Positions 8,698-16,987 of a DNA stretch of 64,000 nucleotides are shown one piece after another; within the stretch, counting starts at the first letter, position 1, and the number at the start of each line of letters is the position of its first letter. The notes beneath the pieces are model-generated. The model saw only the letters and a program-made list of their open reading frames with translations. It ran no database searches and was not told the origin of the DNA. The stretch comes from Eubacterium barkeri (GTDB lineage: Bacteria; Bacillota; Clostridia; Eubacteriales; Eubacteriaceae): the NCBI RefSeq assembly GCF_900107125.1, contig NZ_FNOU01000006.1:1-64000 (forward strand), read 5' to 3'. Made by a program: the position numbers and the translations under genes.

Positions 8698-9183
8698 CTA
8701 TAGGGTCAAGGTGAGGTTTTTTTTGCTGTCTGGCCAGTGACAATCCTTTATGGCCGGGCATGCAAAACAGCAGCGAGAGGCTTTATCTGCCCGGTAGAGA
8801 TAGTTCGATAAGGGGGTATCCCTAGCGTCAGCGTCCCGGTGATGGCGGATTGCCCCTTGAATTTCGGTGATTTCTGGGGAAGAAAAGCCACAATCTTTTA
8901 GAATAATACCGGTTAGCCTTGCGCTGGCTTCATGGTGGGGCGTTCCCTGGGTCTGTTCCTCGTAGCGGCCGATATCGTGGAGAAGAGCGGTGGCATAAAG
9001 GTGCTCCTTTGGCAGGCCGGCGCCTTCCTCCAAATTATAAATAACCATTAATCGCGCGACGTCTAAGAAATGTTCCAGGGTATGCCGGCAAAAAATACGG
9101 TCGGCTTCTGCGCTCTGTAAAAGGCGGTAGTGCTCTGTGTACAGGGGGTGGCAGCGGATTTTTTCGATCCGGTCCATCGCCAT
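8698..9183 (-). CDS. HD-domain metal-dependent phosphohydrolase in the folate operon
   Basis: A 161-residue protein with the HD pattern: a first His in CRHTLEHFLDVARL, then LLHDIGRYEEQ (the HD pair), PHHEASARL and IRHHRDAD. HD proteins of this kind hydrolyse phosphate esters of nucleotides or related compounds with bound metal. The C-terminus has a cysteine group (RCCFACPAIKDCHW) that might hold a metal. The ATG at 9183 shares its A with the TAA stop of folE (TAATG), which favours this start over longer upstream frames. Set between folE and folP, it could supply the dihydroneopterin-triphosphate dephosphorylation step, since no Nudix FolQ is visible here. That role is inference from position. 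Confidence 0.8.
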   Translation of the reverse strand: MAMDRIEKIRCHPLYTEHYRLLQSAEADRIFCRHTLEHFLDVARLMVIYNLEEGAGLPKEHLYATALLHDIGRYEEQTQGTPHHEASARLTGIILKDCGFSSPEITEIQGAIRHHRDADARDTPLSNYLYRADKASRCCFACPAIKDCHWPDSKKNLTLTL

Positions 9184-9740
9184 TACCCCCGGACTATTTG
9201 CAGAAAGGTTTGCTGAAGGGCGTAATCCTCGGCAAAAACACCCCGGACCATGGTGGTGACGGTTTGGGCGCCGGGCTTTTGGACGCCCCGCATGGTCATA
9301 CACAGATGCTCGGCTTCAAGCACGACCATGACACCCTTGGGGTGTAGGTGGGTTTCCAGTGCCTCTGCAATCTGGGCTGTCATGTTTTCCTGAATTTGGG
9401 GCCGCCGGGCAAAAACCTCGACGGTTCGGGCCAGCTTACTCAGACCGGCAACCTTGCCGTCTGGGATATAGGCCACGTGGGCTTTGCCGTAAAAGGGGAG
9501 AAGGTGGTGTTCGCAAACAGAGTAAAAGGTAATATCCTTTTCGAGAACCATGTTGTTATTGATTGCCTGAAATTGGGTGTTCAAATGGACTGCAGGGTCC
9601 TCGGTCAATCCGCCGTAAATTTGTTCGCACATCCGGGCGATGCGGTCCGGGGTCTGAAGCAGACCTTCCCGGTTGATGTCCTCACCGATGCCTTCCAGCA
9701 TAAGCCGGACACCTTCTTTAATTTTCACAGAATCCATCAT
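9183..9740 (-). CDS. folE: GTP cyclohydrolase I
   Basis: Opens the folate pathway by turning GTP into 7,8-dihydroneopterin triphosphate. The 185 residues are typical of the short bacterial form. The zinc ligands are visible in [10 protein letters not shown] (C76, H78 or H79) and [11 protein letters not shown] (the second Cys), and the active-site stretch [20 protein letters not shown] is intact. ATG codons at 9740 and 9737 are adjacent; AAGGAGG precedes them. It is the first gene of the folate operon, behind a leader of over 200 bases that contains a candidate tetrahydrofolate riboswitch. Its stop overlaps the start of the HD-domain gene. Confidence 0.96.
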   Translation of the reverse strand: MMDSVKIKEGVRLMLEGIGEDINREGLLQTPDRIARMCEQIYGGLTEDPAVHLNTQFQAINNNMVLEKDITFYSVCEHHLLPFYGKAHVAYIPDGKVAGLSKLARTVEVFARRPQIQENMTAQIAEALETHLHPKGVMVVLEAEHLCMTMRGVQKPGAQTVTTMVRGVFAEDYALQQTFLQIVRG

Positions 9741-9855
9741 TTCTTATACCTCCTTAAATTTCGGAATGTCAGGTACAAAAAACATCCCGTTGTATAAGTC
9801 TTTGAATAAATAATAATTCATTTCCCTTTACAATCGAGATGGTTGTCATCTGTGT

Positions 9856-9948
9856 ATAGCAATGGGTGCGGACTTCATATCGTAAGACATACTTTTCGTT
9901 TCGACGGCAACTCCCCATCCGTTGAACACTTGACGCACGAAATCCTAT
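9856..9948 (-). promoter_or_regulatory. Candidate tetrahydrofolate (THF) riboswitch before folE
   Basis: Read on the minus strand, the folE leader contains the signatures I know from THF aptamers: GTGCGTCAAGTG (compare GCGUUAAGUG), a hairpin CAAC-GGATGGGGA-GTTG with a G-rich loop, then GTTGCCGTC and AACGAAAAG. It closes with GAAGTCCGCACCCATTGC. GGATTTC pairs with GAAGTCC (P2-like), ATAG with CTAT (P1-like), and ATGGG of the loop can pair with CCCAT, the expected pseudoknot. Firmicute THF riboswitches sit before folE or folT. The expression platform is not clear; a hairpin (GGGATGT with ACATTCC) lies just before the ribosome binding site without a T run. Confidence 0.72.
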
Positions 9949-9972
9949 TTTGCATATTATTTATTTGGAAAC

Positions 9973-9978
9973 AGTATA
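9973..9978 (-). promoter_or_regulatory. -10 element of the folate operon promoter
   Basis: On the minus strand the sequence reads TGCTATACT, an extended -10 box; the -35 box (TGAATT at 17-base spacing) is weak. Transcription would begin near 9966, giving a folE leader of about 225 bases that includes the whole riboswitch. Confidence 0.6.
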
Positions 9979-10057
9979 GCACGATTGGGTGGATGAATTC
10001 ATTAAATTTTCTTTTTTATTTTTCAGGGTATAATTTTCTATCATAATTAAAAAAATT

Positions 10058-10066
10058 TGTTATAAT
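10058..10066 (+). promoter_or_regulatory. Extended -10 promoter of polA
   Basis: TGTTATAAT is a TGnTATAAT extended -10 element 30 bases before the polA start, with no good -35 box. It is divergent from the folate promoter about 80 bases away. GGGGAGGAG precedes the polA ATG. Confidence 0.65.
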
Positions 10067-10095
10067 AGGAATTAATACGAAGGGGAGGAGCATAC

Positions 10096-12747
10096 ATGAG
10101 AAAAAAAAGTATCTTAATCGATGGGAATAGCCTGTTATACCGGATGTTTTATGGTATTCGGGAAATGACGACAGCAAAGGGGGTGCCCACCAATGCCATT
10201 TACGGCTTTGTCGGTGTCCTGGTAAAAATTGAGCAGGAATATCGTCCGGATTATTTCGGTGTCGCCTTTGATTTAAAAGCTCCCACCTTCCGTCATGAAA
10301 AATATACCGATTATAAAGCCGGGCGGGATAAAATGCCCGAGGATTTGGGATCTCAGTTCGTTTTGTTAAAAGAGCTCCTTCGGAAAATGGAGGTGCCCAT
10401 CCTGGAGCTATCTGGCTACGAGGCCGACGATATCATCGGGACTTTGGCAAAGGAGGGAGAACGCCAGGATGCGGATACCTTCATTATTACTGGGGATAAA
10501 GATTCCTTCCAGCTGGTGGATGATCGGATTTCTGTTTTGTACACGACTACCCGCAGCGGCAACCAATTTACCACAGTGGATGCGGATTATATCATGGAGC
10601 GCTATGGGGTAACTCCGCCAGAGCTCATTGATGTGAAGGCCCTTATGGGGGACCCCTCAGACAATATTCCGGGAGTGGCGGGAATTGGGGAAAAAACAGC
10701 CATTAAGCTAATTAAAGCCTATCACACCATTGATGGCCTGTACGATCATATTGATGACCTTAAGGGAAAGCAGAAGGAAAAGCTGGTGGATGGCCGGGAA
10801 TCGGCCTATGAAAGTCGGTTTTTAGGTGAGATCTGCGTGATGGCACCGGTGGAGAAGCATATTGAGGATTTGGCCTTTGACGGGATGTTTACGGATAGTG
10901 CCAAGGAGATGTTAGCCGAATTAGAGTTTAAGTCAATCCTTAAAAAGGTGGATGGGGCAGATGCCGTATTGACGGCACACCAGGGCGATATGTTGCCCTT
11001 TACCCTGATTGAGGACCAGCGCAGCCTTATGGGGCTGCTGGGGCAGATCAACCAATTCAGCCGTGTTTTTATCTATGCCTTAGAGGAGGGGGATGCCCTC
11101 TGGATGGCCCTGCGGGCGGGGAGTCAGTATTATTTTTTACCCAATGCGGCCATGGTAGAGGCTTTTATCGGAGGCTTAGCGGATATTCCTGTGGCCGATG
11201 ATGTTGAAATCATTGGTCAGGATTTAAAGCAGCTGACCCATATTTTTAATCGCTTTGGGGGATGTATTCCTAATTATACCTTTGACACCATGATTGGAGG
11301 CTATTTACTGAATCCCTCGGACAGCCGATATCATTTATCGGCGTTGGCCGCTAAATATCTGGATGAGGCCCTGCCAGACGACGAGGAATTTTTTGGGAAG
11401 GGTAAAACCAAGAAAGCGGCAGAGGATATTGACGTCGGGGTATTGGCGCCGTACACCATTCGCCTCTGTGATGCCCTCTATCGATTGTGGAAACTTCTGC
11501 CTGAAAAAATTGAAGAGGATGGCATGACTTGTTTAATGGACACCATTGAGCTGCCCCTTCTGGCCATTATGGCTTCCATGGAGGAGCTGGGCTTTACCAT
11601 TGACGTTGGGGCTTTGGAGGCATTGTCCCATTCCTTTGAAAAGCGGCTTCTGGAGCTTACCCAGGAGATTTATGATTTGGCAGGGGAGACCTTTAATATT
11701 AATTCCACCAAGCAGCTGGGTGTGATCCTTTTTGACAATTTAAAGCTGCCGGTGATTAAAAAAACAAAGACAGGATATTCTACCAGTGTGGAAGTACTGG
11801 AGGAGCTGAAGCTCTTCCATCCCATTATTGAAAAAATTTTGGAATATCGATCCCTCTCGAAGCTTGACGGGACCTATGGCAAGGGGCTGATTAAGCTCAT
11901 TGACCCCAAGACCCACAGGGTGTATTCAACCTTCAATCAGACGGTAGCGGCCACCGGGCGGTTGAGTTCATCGGACCCGAATTTACAGAATATACCGGTT
12001 AAAACAGAGCTGGGGCGGGAAATCCGTCGGGTGTTCATTCCCTCGGCACCAGACCGAATCCTGGTGGATGCGGACTATTCCCAAATTGAGCTGCGGGTTC
12101 TGGCCCATCTCTCTGGGGATGAAAATCTGATCGATGCCTTTAAAAAGGAACAGGATATCCATACCCGCACAGCTTCAGAAATATTTGGAGTGCCCATGGA
12201 TGAAGTTACGAGGGAGCAGCGTGGTCATGCCAAGGCCATCAATTTTGGGCTGATCTATGGCAAACAGGCCTTTAGTCTTGGGAAGGAGCTGGGCATCAGC
12301 CGAAAGGAGGCCCAGGATTATATTGATACGTATTTTGCCCGTTACCCCAAGGTGGCGGCGTATATGGAAAATGTGGTCACAGAAGCGAAGGAGAAGGGCT
12401 ATGTGACAACGCTGTGGGGCCGACGGCGCTATCTTCCAGAGATCCACTCCCGTAACCGGATGCTGGTTCAATCCGGGGAACGCATGGCCTTGAATACACC
12501 CATTCAGGGAACGGCGGCGGATATCATTAAAAAAGCAATGATTACCGTATCTGCCCGTCTCGCCCAGGAGGGGCTAAAGGCAAAATTGATTCTCCAGGTT
12601 CACGATGAGTTAATTGTGGATGCTCTGGAATCCGAGCAGGAACAGGTACTATCCATTTTGATCCAGGAGATGGAGCGTGCAGCGGTATTGTCTGTCCCAC
12701 TGACAGTGGATGCCCATTGCGGCCATTCTTGGTATGAGGTCAAGTAA
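10096..12747 (+). CDS. polA: DNA polymerase I
   Basis: Gap-filling and primer-removing polymerase, 883 residues. The first ~290 residues are the 5'-3' exonuclease (LIDGNSLLYRMFYG, SGYEADDIIGTLA, TGDKDSFQLV, GDPSDNIPGVAGIGEKTA). The middle part (about 300-490) is the exonuclease-fold domain, which seems to lack the usual acidic set and is then inactive for proofreading, as in Bacillus. The polymerase motifs are complete: motif A VDADYSQIELRVLAHLSGD, motif B GHAKAINFGLIYG, and motif C LQVHDELIVD. coaE follows after 13 bases and probably shares the transcript, a common pairing in Firmicutes. Confidence 0.97.
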   Translation: MRKKSILIDGNSLLYRMFYGIREMTTAKGVPTNAIYGFVGVLVKIEQEYRPDYFGVAFDLKAPTFRHEKYTDYKAGRDKMPEDLGSQFVLLKELLRKMEVPILELSGYEADDIIGTLAKEGERQDADTFIITGDKDSFQLVDDRISVLYTTTRSGNQFTTVDADYIMERYGVTPPELIDVKALMGDPSDNIPGVAGIGEKTAIKLIKAYHTIDGLYDHIDDLKGKQKEKLVDGRESAYESRFLGEICVMAPVEKHIEDLAFDGMFTDSAKEMLAELEFKSILKKVDGADAVLTAHQGDMLPFTLIEDQRSLMGLLGQINQFSRVFIYALEEGDALWMALRAGSQYYFLPNAAMVEAFIGGLADIPVADDVEIIGQDLKQLTHIFNRFGGCIPNYTFDTMIGGYLLNPSDSRYHLSALAAKYLDEALPDDEEFFGKGKTKKAAEDIDVGVLAPYTIRLCDALYRLWKLLPEKIEEDGMTCLMDTIELPLLAIMASMEELGFTIDVGALEALSHSFEKRLLELTQEIYDLAGETFNINSTKQLGVILFDNLKLPVIKKTKTGYSTSVEVLEELKLFHPIIEKILEYRSLSKLDGTYGKGLIKLIDPKTHRVYSTFNQTVAATGRLSSSDPNLQNIPVKTELGREIRRVFIPSAPDRILVDADYSQIELRVLAHLSGDENLIDAFKKEQDIHTRTASEIFGVPMDEVTREQRGHAKAINFGLIYGKQAFSLGKELGISRKEAQDYIDTYFARYPKVAAYMENVVTEAKEKGYVTTLWGRRRYLPEIHSRNRMLVQSGERMALNTPIQGTAADIIKKAMITVSARLAQEGLKAKLILQVHDELIVDALESEQEQVLSILIQEMERAAVLSVPLTVDAHCGHSWYEVK

Positions 12748-12760
12748 AGCAGGAGAGCAC

Positions 12761-13360
12761 ATGAAAGTTATTGGTTTAACAGGCGGCATCGCTTCAGGTA
12801 AAAGCACGGTATCCCGGATTCTTCGCGAGGAGTTCGGGATCCCCATTGTTGATGCAGATCAGATTTCCCGGGATGTGGTGGCCCCAGGGGGGGCTGCCTT
12901 GGAACGCATTGCAGAGGCCTTCGGATCGGAATACCTTCTGCCCGGTGGTGGGCTGGACCGTAAACGCATGGGAGCTTTGATCTGTGAGGATACCAAGGCC
13001 AAAAATCGTCTGGAAGGTATTCTCCATCCTATTATTGAGCACCATGTTGAAAATATTATTGCGGATTATCGCGCCAGGGGAACGGATTTGATCGTCTATG
13101 ACTGCCCCCTTTTACTCGAGGCCAGACAGGAACGTTTTGTGGATTCGGTGGCCTTGGTGGTAACGGATATTGCCCTGCGGGTTCGGCGGCTCATGGAAAG
13201 AGATGGGATTACAGAGGATGAAGCCAGGAAAAAAATCGCCATTCAAATGTCAGATGGGGATAAACAGCGGTACGCCGATTTTCTGATTTCCAATGATGGG
13301 GATGAAGAGGCTCTGAGAGAGGCGCTTTCACGGTTGGTCATGCGCTGGAAAAATTGTTGA
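12761..13360 (+). CDS. coaE: Dephospho-CoA kinase
   Basis: Last step of coenzyme A synthesis, phosphorylating the 3'-OH of dephospho-CoA with ATP. It has 199 residues with the Walker A motif GLTGGIASGKST at residues 5-16, VDADQISRDVV (the DAD substrate motif) near 33, and the lid region RLMERDGITEDEARKKIAIQMS near 145. The ATG at 12761 is chosen because an AGGAGA ribosome binding site lies just before it and the P-loop then falls at the expected place; longer frames overlap polA. It is co-directional with polA. The tRNA-Leu promoter starts 19 bases after its stop. Confidence 0.95.
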   Translation: MKVIGLTGGIASGKSTVSRILREEFGIPIVDADQISRDVVAPGGAALERIAEAFGSEYLLPGGGLDRKRMGALICEDTKAKNRLEGILHPIIEHHVENIIADYRARGTDLIVYDCPLLLEARQERFVDSVALVVTDIALRVRRLMERDGITEDEARKKIAIQMSDGDKQRYADFLISNDGDEEALREALSRLVMRWKNC

Positions 13361-13378
13361 TTTTTTTGAAAAAAGTAC

Positions 13379-13407
13379 TTGCAATTCAGAAATGCTTTGG
13401 TTATAAT
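13379..13407 (+). promoter_or_regulatory. Promoter of tRNA-Leu/tRNA-Gly
   Basis: TTGCAA (13379-13384), 17-base spacer, TATAAT (13402-13407), 33 bases before tRNA-Leu. Confidence 0.75.
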
Positions 13408-13439
13408 AATGCTTGTCTTCTTTTAGAGAGACAAACAGT

Positions 13440-13527
13440 GCGAGGATGGTGGAACTGGCAGACACGCAGGTTTGAGGGACCTGTGGCCAATGCGGCTGTG
13501 AGGGTTCGAATCCCTTTCCTCGCACCA
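13440..13527 (+). tRNA. tRNA-Leu (GAG)
   Basis: Acceptor GCGAGGA pairs with TCCTCGC, discriminator A, encoded CCA. Stem CAGGT/ACCTG around loop TTGAGGG gives GAG. It has the long variable arm of class II tRNAs (TGGCCAATGCGGCTG region). Confidence 0.96.
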
Positions 13528-13566
13528 TGTAGTATTGAATATGCGAAGTATGAATAATAAAAATAT

Positions 13567-13641
13567 GCGGAAGTGGCTCAGTGGTAGAGCATCGCCTTGC
13601 CAAGGCGAGGGTCGCGAGTTCAAATCTCGTCTTCCGCTCCA
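13567..13641 (+). tRNA. tRNA-Gly (GCC)
   Basis: Acceptor GCGGAAG pairs with CTTCCGC, discriminator T, encoded CCA. Stem TCGCC/GGCGA around loop TTGCCAA gives anticodon GCC. Confidence 0.97.
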
Positions 13642-13652
13642 TTAGAAAACCA

Positions 13653-13677
13653 AGCTCGATTGAATCGGGCTTTTTTT
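13653..13677 (+). terminator. Terminator after tRNA-Gly
   Basis: AGCTCGAT and ATCGGGCT form an 8-bp stem with a 3-base loop, followed by seven T. Confidence 0.85.
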
Positions 13678-13702
13678 ATGCTTTAAATCAACTTCATAAA
13701 CG

Positions 13703-13740
13703 AAAAGCCACAGATTCTTTCAGAGGGGTCTGTGGCTTTT
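13703..13740 (-). terminator. Terminator of the repressor/amidase unit
   Basis: AAAAGCCACAGA and TCTGTGGCTTTT form a 12-bp stem around a 14-base loop, 20 bases past the repressor stop. Its symmetric A and T tracts would let it act in either direction. Confidence 0.8.
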
Positions 13741-13760
13741 GTCTTTGAAATTTATGCCTT

Positions 13761-14432
13761 TTAAAAGTATTTTTCGAAGCAATGCTGAATATAAACAACT
13801 TCGCCAATGATATGGATCTCATCCCGTTTGATATGGCAGCACTGGGCATCGTAATCAGGGTTATGGGGCTGGAGAATAACATAATCATCCTGAAGGACGA
13901 CCTTTCGGATGATGAGATCCTCCCGGTTGATGTGGAGAGCCATGGCGGCTCCTGGCCTCAAAGTGGTATCCAGGCGAATGATGGCCTGGGCACCTTGCCC
14001 CAGTGTCGGGGCCATGCTGTCATCTGGTATTTGGAAGGCAAAGACCGCTCCCCACTTAGCTACCTTCTCCACGGGCAGACGCAGGGATTCCCCGGTGCGG
14101 GTATTGGAGAAAAGGGGAATCTCATACCGAATACAGTCAAACACGGCAACCTCGGAATAGGCATCGGCTGAAACTGTATCCTCTAAAATGATTTCACTTT
14201 CATAGCGGTTAACAGGTTCCCCCATGAGCCATTGGGGATTGACGTCAAAGTAAGCGGCCATTTGCTGGATGGTGGTTATTTTAGGTGCCATTTCACCCCG
14301 GGTATAGCGTGAAATGCTGGGGGGGGAGAGATTAAAGGTCCGCCCCATGGAATAGGTGTTTTCCTGGGCTGCATCCATCAGGGCCTTGAGCCGCTCGCCA
14401 AAGATGGCTTTGTTGATTTTAGGCTTTGTCAT
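13761..14432 (-). CDS. XRE-type repressor with S24 (LexA-like) C-terminal domain
   Basis: About 223 residues. The N-terminal ~70 are a helix-turn-helix of the XRE type (LKALMDAAQENTYSMGRTFNLSPPSISRYTRGEM). The C-terminal half has the S24 fold seen in LexA and phage repressors: FQIPDDSMAPTLGQGAQAII with the nucleophile Ser in DDSM, and LIIRKVVL 37 residues later. At the place of the LexA general-base Lys (Ser+37) there is Arg, with Lys one residue on, so autocleavage may be lost. The ATG at 14432 is preferred over an in-frame GTG at 14444 because AAAGGGTGG is well placed for it. It follows the amidase gene by one base. No phage genes surround it; its target is unknown. Confidence 0.8.
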   Translation of the reverse strand: MTKPKINKAIFGERLKALMDAAQENTYSMGRTFNLSPPSISRYTRGEMAPKITTIQQMAAYFDVNPQWLMGEPVNRYESEIILEDTVSADAYSEVAVFDCIRYEIPLFSNTRTGESLRLPVEKVAKWGAVFAFQIPDDSMAPTLGQGAQAIIRLDTTLRPGAAMALHINREDLIIRKVVLQDDYVILQPHNPDYDAQCCHIKRDEIHIIGEVVYIQHCFEKYF

Positions 14433-14433
14433 T

Positions 14434-15264
14434 TCAATGCCCACCCTTTGTGATACAGTCGTAAAGATCAGTACGCCGGGAGGAGAGAATGGGAAGTTCC
14501 TGTCGGACTTTATTCACCAGATCAAAATCTAAGGTGCCATAAAGAATACCCGGATGCTCATCTAGAGCCGCGACGATATGGCCCCATGGGTCTATCAGGG
14601 AGGAATGTCCCCAGGCACAATATTCGGCTTCTGTGTCCCGGGCTGAGGAGCAGGCTGCCACGTAGCATTGGTTATCCACTGCCCGGGCCCGGAGGGTTAA
14701 ATCCCAGTGCAGGAGACCGGTGGTCATGTTAAAGGCGGCGGGAATCACCATCAGCTGTGCGCCTTGATTCGCCATGATGCGGAAAAGCTCTGGAAAGCGC
14801 AGGTCAAAACAGATGGCGACCCCAACGGGGCCAAATTCAGTTTGGACGACCGTGATGCTATCACCAGCGGAAAGGACCCGGGATTCCCGGAAATGGATGC
14901 CCCCTTCGATGGCGACATCGAAAAGATGAATTTTACGGTGATGCCCGATGCATGCCCCCCTTCGATCAAAAATATAGCAAGTGTTGTAAATGCGTTTATC
15001 GACGCGCTCGGGGACGCTTCCGGCAAAAAGATAGACCCCGGAATCGGCGGCCAGCTGGCTGAGCTGGCCATAGATATAGCCTTCTATGGGCTCGGCCACT
15101 CGGCTGAAATTGCCATGGCAATAGGGACAAACAAACATTTCTGGTAAGACAACGAAATCCGCACCTTCTCCAGCAGCTTTTTCAACCATTGCTTTGGCTG
15201 TATTTAAATTGGTCTCCAAATGATTAATGGGTGTCATTTGGCAACAGGCGATTTTTGCTTTCAT
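14434..15264 (-). CDS. Nitrilase-superfamily amidohydrolase (omega-amidase-like)
   Basis: Carbon-nitrogen hydrolase of 276 residues. The catalytic triad is visible: Glu in VVLPEMFVCPY, Lys in HHRKIHLFDV and Cys in GVAICFDLRFPE. These contexts, and FRESRVLSAGD between them, are closest to the Nit2/omega-amidase branch that hydrolyses alpha-ketoglutaramate or ketosuccinamate. A role in removing side products of glutamine transaminases is therefore likely, but other small amides are possible. GGAGG lies before the ATG, and a TATAAT box on the minus strand at 15288-15293 can drive it. The repressor gene follows directly and is probably cotranscribed. Confidence 0.88.
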   Translation of the reverse strand: MKAKIACCQMTPINHLETNLNTAKAMVEKAAGEGADFVVLPEMFVCPYCHGNFSRVAEPIEGYIYGQLSQLAADSGVYLFAGSVPERVDKRIYNTCYIFDRRGACIGHHRKIHLFDVAIEGGIHFRESRVLSAGDSITVVQTEFGPVGVAICFDLRFPELFRIMANQGAQLMVIPAAFNMTTGLLHWDLTLRARAVDNQCYVAACSSARDTEAEYCAWGHSSLIDPWGHIVAALDEHPGILYGTLDFDLVNKVRQELPILSSRRTDLYDCITKGGH

Positions 15265-15287
15265 ATTTTCCTCCAGTTCATATTCGT

Positions 15288-15293
15288 ATTATA
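15288..15293 (-). promoter_or_regulatory. -10 element of the amidase/repressor unit
   Basis: On the minus strand TATAAT occurs 23 bases before the amidase start codon. The -35 region (TTTCCTT-like) is weak. Confidence 0.5.
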
Positions 15294-15391
15294 CCCTATC
15301 CTTTAAAAAGAAGGAAAGGGAGAAGTAAAAAACGGAAACGACAATCAAGAATTAAAAATTAAGGAATTATGCTCCCAACCTCGGCTTTTTT

Positions 15392-15400
15392 TGTTATAAT
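15392..15400 (+). promoter_or_regulatory. Extended -10 promoter of the FGGY kinase unit
   Basis: TGTTATAAT is an extended -10 element 33 bases before the kinase start. No convincing -35 box lies 17 bases upstream. Confidence 0.6.
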
Positions 15401-15433
15401 TATAAGTTAGTAAAGAGAAGAAGAGGTCTGTGC

Positions 15434-16987
15434 ATGAGTGATTTGGCATTAACCATTGATTGTGGGACAAAAGGGTTAAGGGGCATTATTTTTGATTCAT
15501 ATGGCAATCAATTGGCAACGGCTGAAAAGCGGTATGAAAGCTATTATAGCCTGAATATGGGCTGGGTGGAAGCCCCTGCCAAAATGTTTTGGGATGATCT
15601 GTGCCAGGTACTGGGTATTTTAAAGCAGGAAGAACCAGCGCTTTTCGCCCGGGTGGCGGGTATCACCGTGGCTTGCCAGAGGGATACCGGAACCATTGTT
15701 GATCATCGGGGCGAGGCACTAAGGGATTTCATTATCTGGCAGGATCGGCGAAAACTGGATAAGCCCGTGGAGATTCCAAGGCTTTGGCGCATCCTTTTTG
15801 ATTTGGCAGGAAAGGGCCCCTTTGTGGATTCCTTTAACACCCAGACGCATGCCCATTGGATTAAAGTCAATGAGCCGGAAAAATGGGCGTCAGCCCATGC
15901 CTATGTTTTGTTATCCAGCTACCTCATCGGAAAATTAACGGGGAAATGCATTGATTGCCGGTCTGATATTGCAGGGCATCTTCCCTTTAACTTTAAAAAA
16001 AAGGAATGGAGTGGCCCCAGGGATATTTTAACCCAAATTATCCGCATTGAGCGGGAAAAACTGATTCCCCTGGTGGATTCCTGTGCCGCTCTGGGAGGCA
16101 TCACAGAAAAAGCCGCCCTGGAAACCGGACTGCCAGCAGGACTGCCGGTTATTGGATCGGGGACGGATAAGGGCTGTGAAACCATTGGTGTGGGCTGTTT
16201 GGGTCCAGACACAGCCAGCGTTTCCCTGGGAACCCAGGCGACAGTGGAAATAACGACTGATCAGTACTTTGAATTGATTCGTTTTTATCCGCCATTTCCA
16301 GGCGTTGGCCCCAAAAGCTATAATCCGGAAATTACAGTTTATAATGGTTTTTGGATGATGAATTGGTTTGTTGAAACCTTTGCCCAGCTGGAAAAGCAGC
16401 AATGTGATGAGCGGGGAGAGGATATTTTAGCCTTTTTGGACCGACAGGTTGAAAGAATTCCGGCGGGGTCTGAAGGCTTGGTACTCCAGCCCTATTGGGG
16501 AATGGAATCCTTCAAGCCGGAAGCCCTGGGGTCCATTATTGGTCTGACCGAGGGGCAAAGTAAATACCATATCTACCGTGCAATCATTGAGGGGATTGGC
16601 TATGCCCTGCGGGAGGGGCTCGAACAGATTGAAGCCAAGTCTGGCACCCGGGTTAACAGTATTGGATTATCCGGTGGTGGCGCCCAAAGTGATGTTATTT
16701 GTGGCATAATGGCCGATATTTTTGGAAGAGAGACCTATCGGGTACAGACATCAGCGACGACAGGCCTCGGTGGGGCCATGGCCATCTTTGTTGCCCTTGG
16801 CCGATATGAAGATTTAAGGGAAGCGGGTTACAATATGATTCGGAAAACCCGGATATATCGTCCAGACCCCAAAAGACAGAGGCTGTACGATGCGATTTAT
16901 AGAGACGTATATGCGAAGGCTTATAAGCGGTATAAACCCTTATATCAATCCTTAAAGAGCATTATGGCAAAGGTGGAAAATGACTAA
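15434..16987 (+). CDS. FGGY-family kinase, substrate unknown
   Basis: A 517-residue ASKHA-fold kinase of the FGGY family. The phosphate-1 loop [16 protein letters not shown] (residues 6-21), the active-site motif DFIIWQDRR near 97, [12 protein letters not shown] near 246, and the C-terminal [27 protein letters not shown] near 414 follow the xylulokinase/carbohydrate-kinase plan. Typical members phosphorylate sugars or polyols. The next gene, a giant activase/dehydratase-like protein, overlaps its end by eight bases, so both are probably translated together and may act in one process. Pairing with an activase makes an ordinary sugar-catabolic role uncertain. An AAGAGG ribosome binding site precedes the ATG. 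Confidence 0.85.
   Translation: MSDLALTIDCGTKGLRGIIFDSYGNQLATAEKRYESYYSLNMGWVEAPAKMFWDDLCQVLGILKQEEPALFARVAGITVACQRDTGTIVDHRGEALRDFIIWQDRRKLDKPVEIPRLWRILFDLAGKGPFVDSFNTQTHAHWIKVNEPEKWASAHAYVLLSSYLIGKLTGKCIDCRSDIAGHLPFNFKKKEWSGPRDILTQIIRIEREKLIPLVDSCAALGGITEKAALETGLPAGLPVIGSGTDKGCETIGVGCLGPDTASVSLGTQATVEITTDQYFELIRFYPPFPGVGPKSYNPEITVYNGFWMMNWFVETFAQLEKQQCDERGEDILAFLDRQVERIPAGSEGLVLQPYWGMESFKPEALGSIIGLTEGQSKYHIYRAIIEGIGYALREGLEQIEAKSGTRVNSIGLSGGGAQSDVICGIMADIFGRETYRVQTSATTGLGGAMAIFVALGRYEDLREAGYNMIRKTRIYRPDPKRQRLYDAIYRDVYAKAYKRYKPLYQSLKSIMAKVEND

Noticed and set aside
8101-8703. Plus-strand open frame of 200 codons opposite folP
   Set aside because: folP is certain on the other strand; this frame is Gly/Asp-rich antisense with no start signals.
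13761-15264. Prophage remnant, suggested by the S24 repressor beside tRNA genes
   Set aside because: No integrase, attachment-site repeat, or structural phage gene is near; the neighbour is a metabolic amidase.
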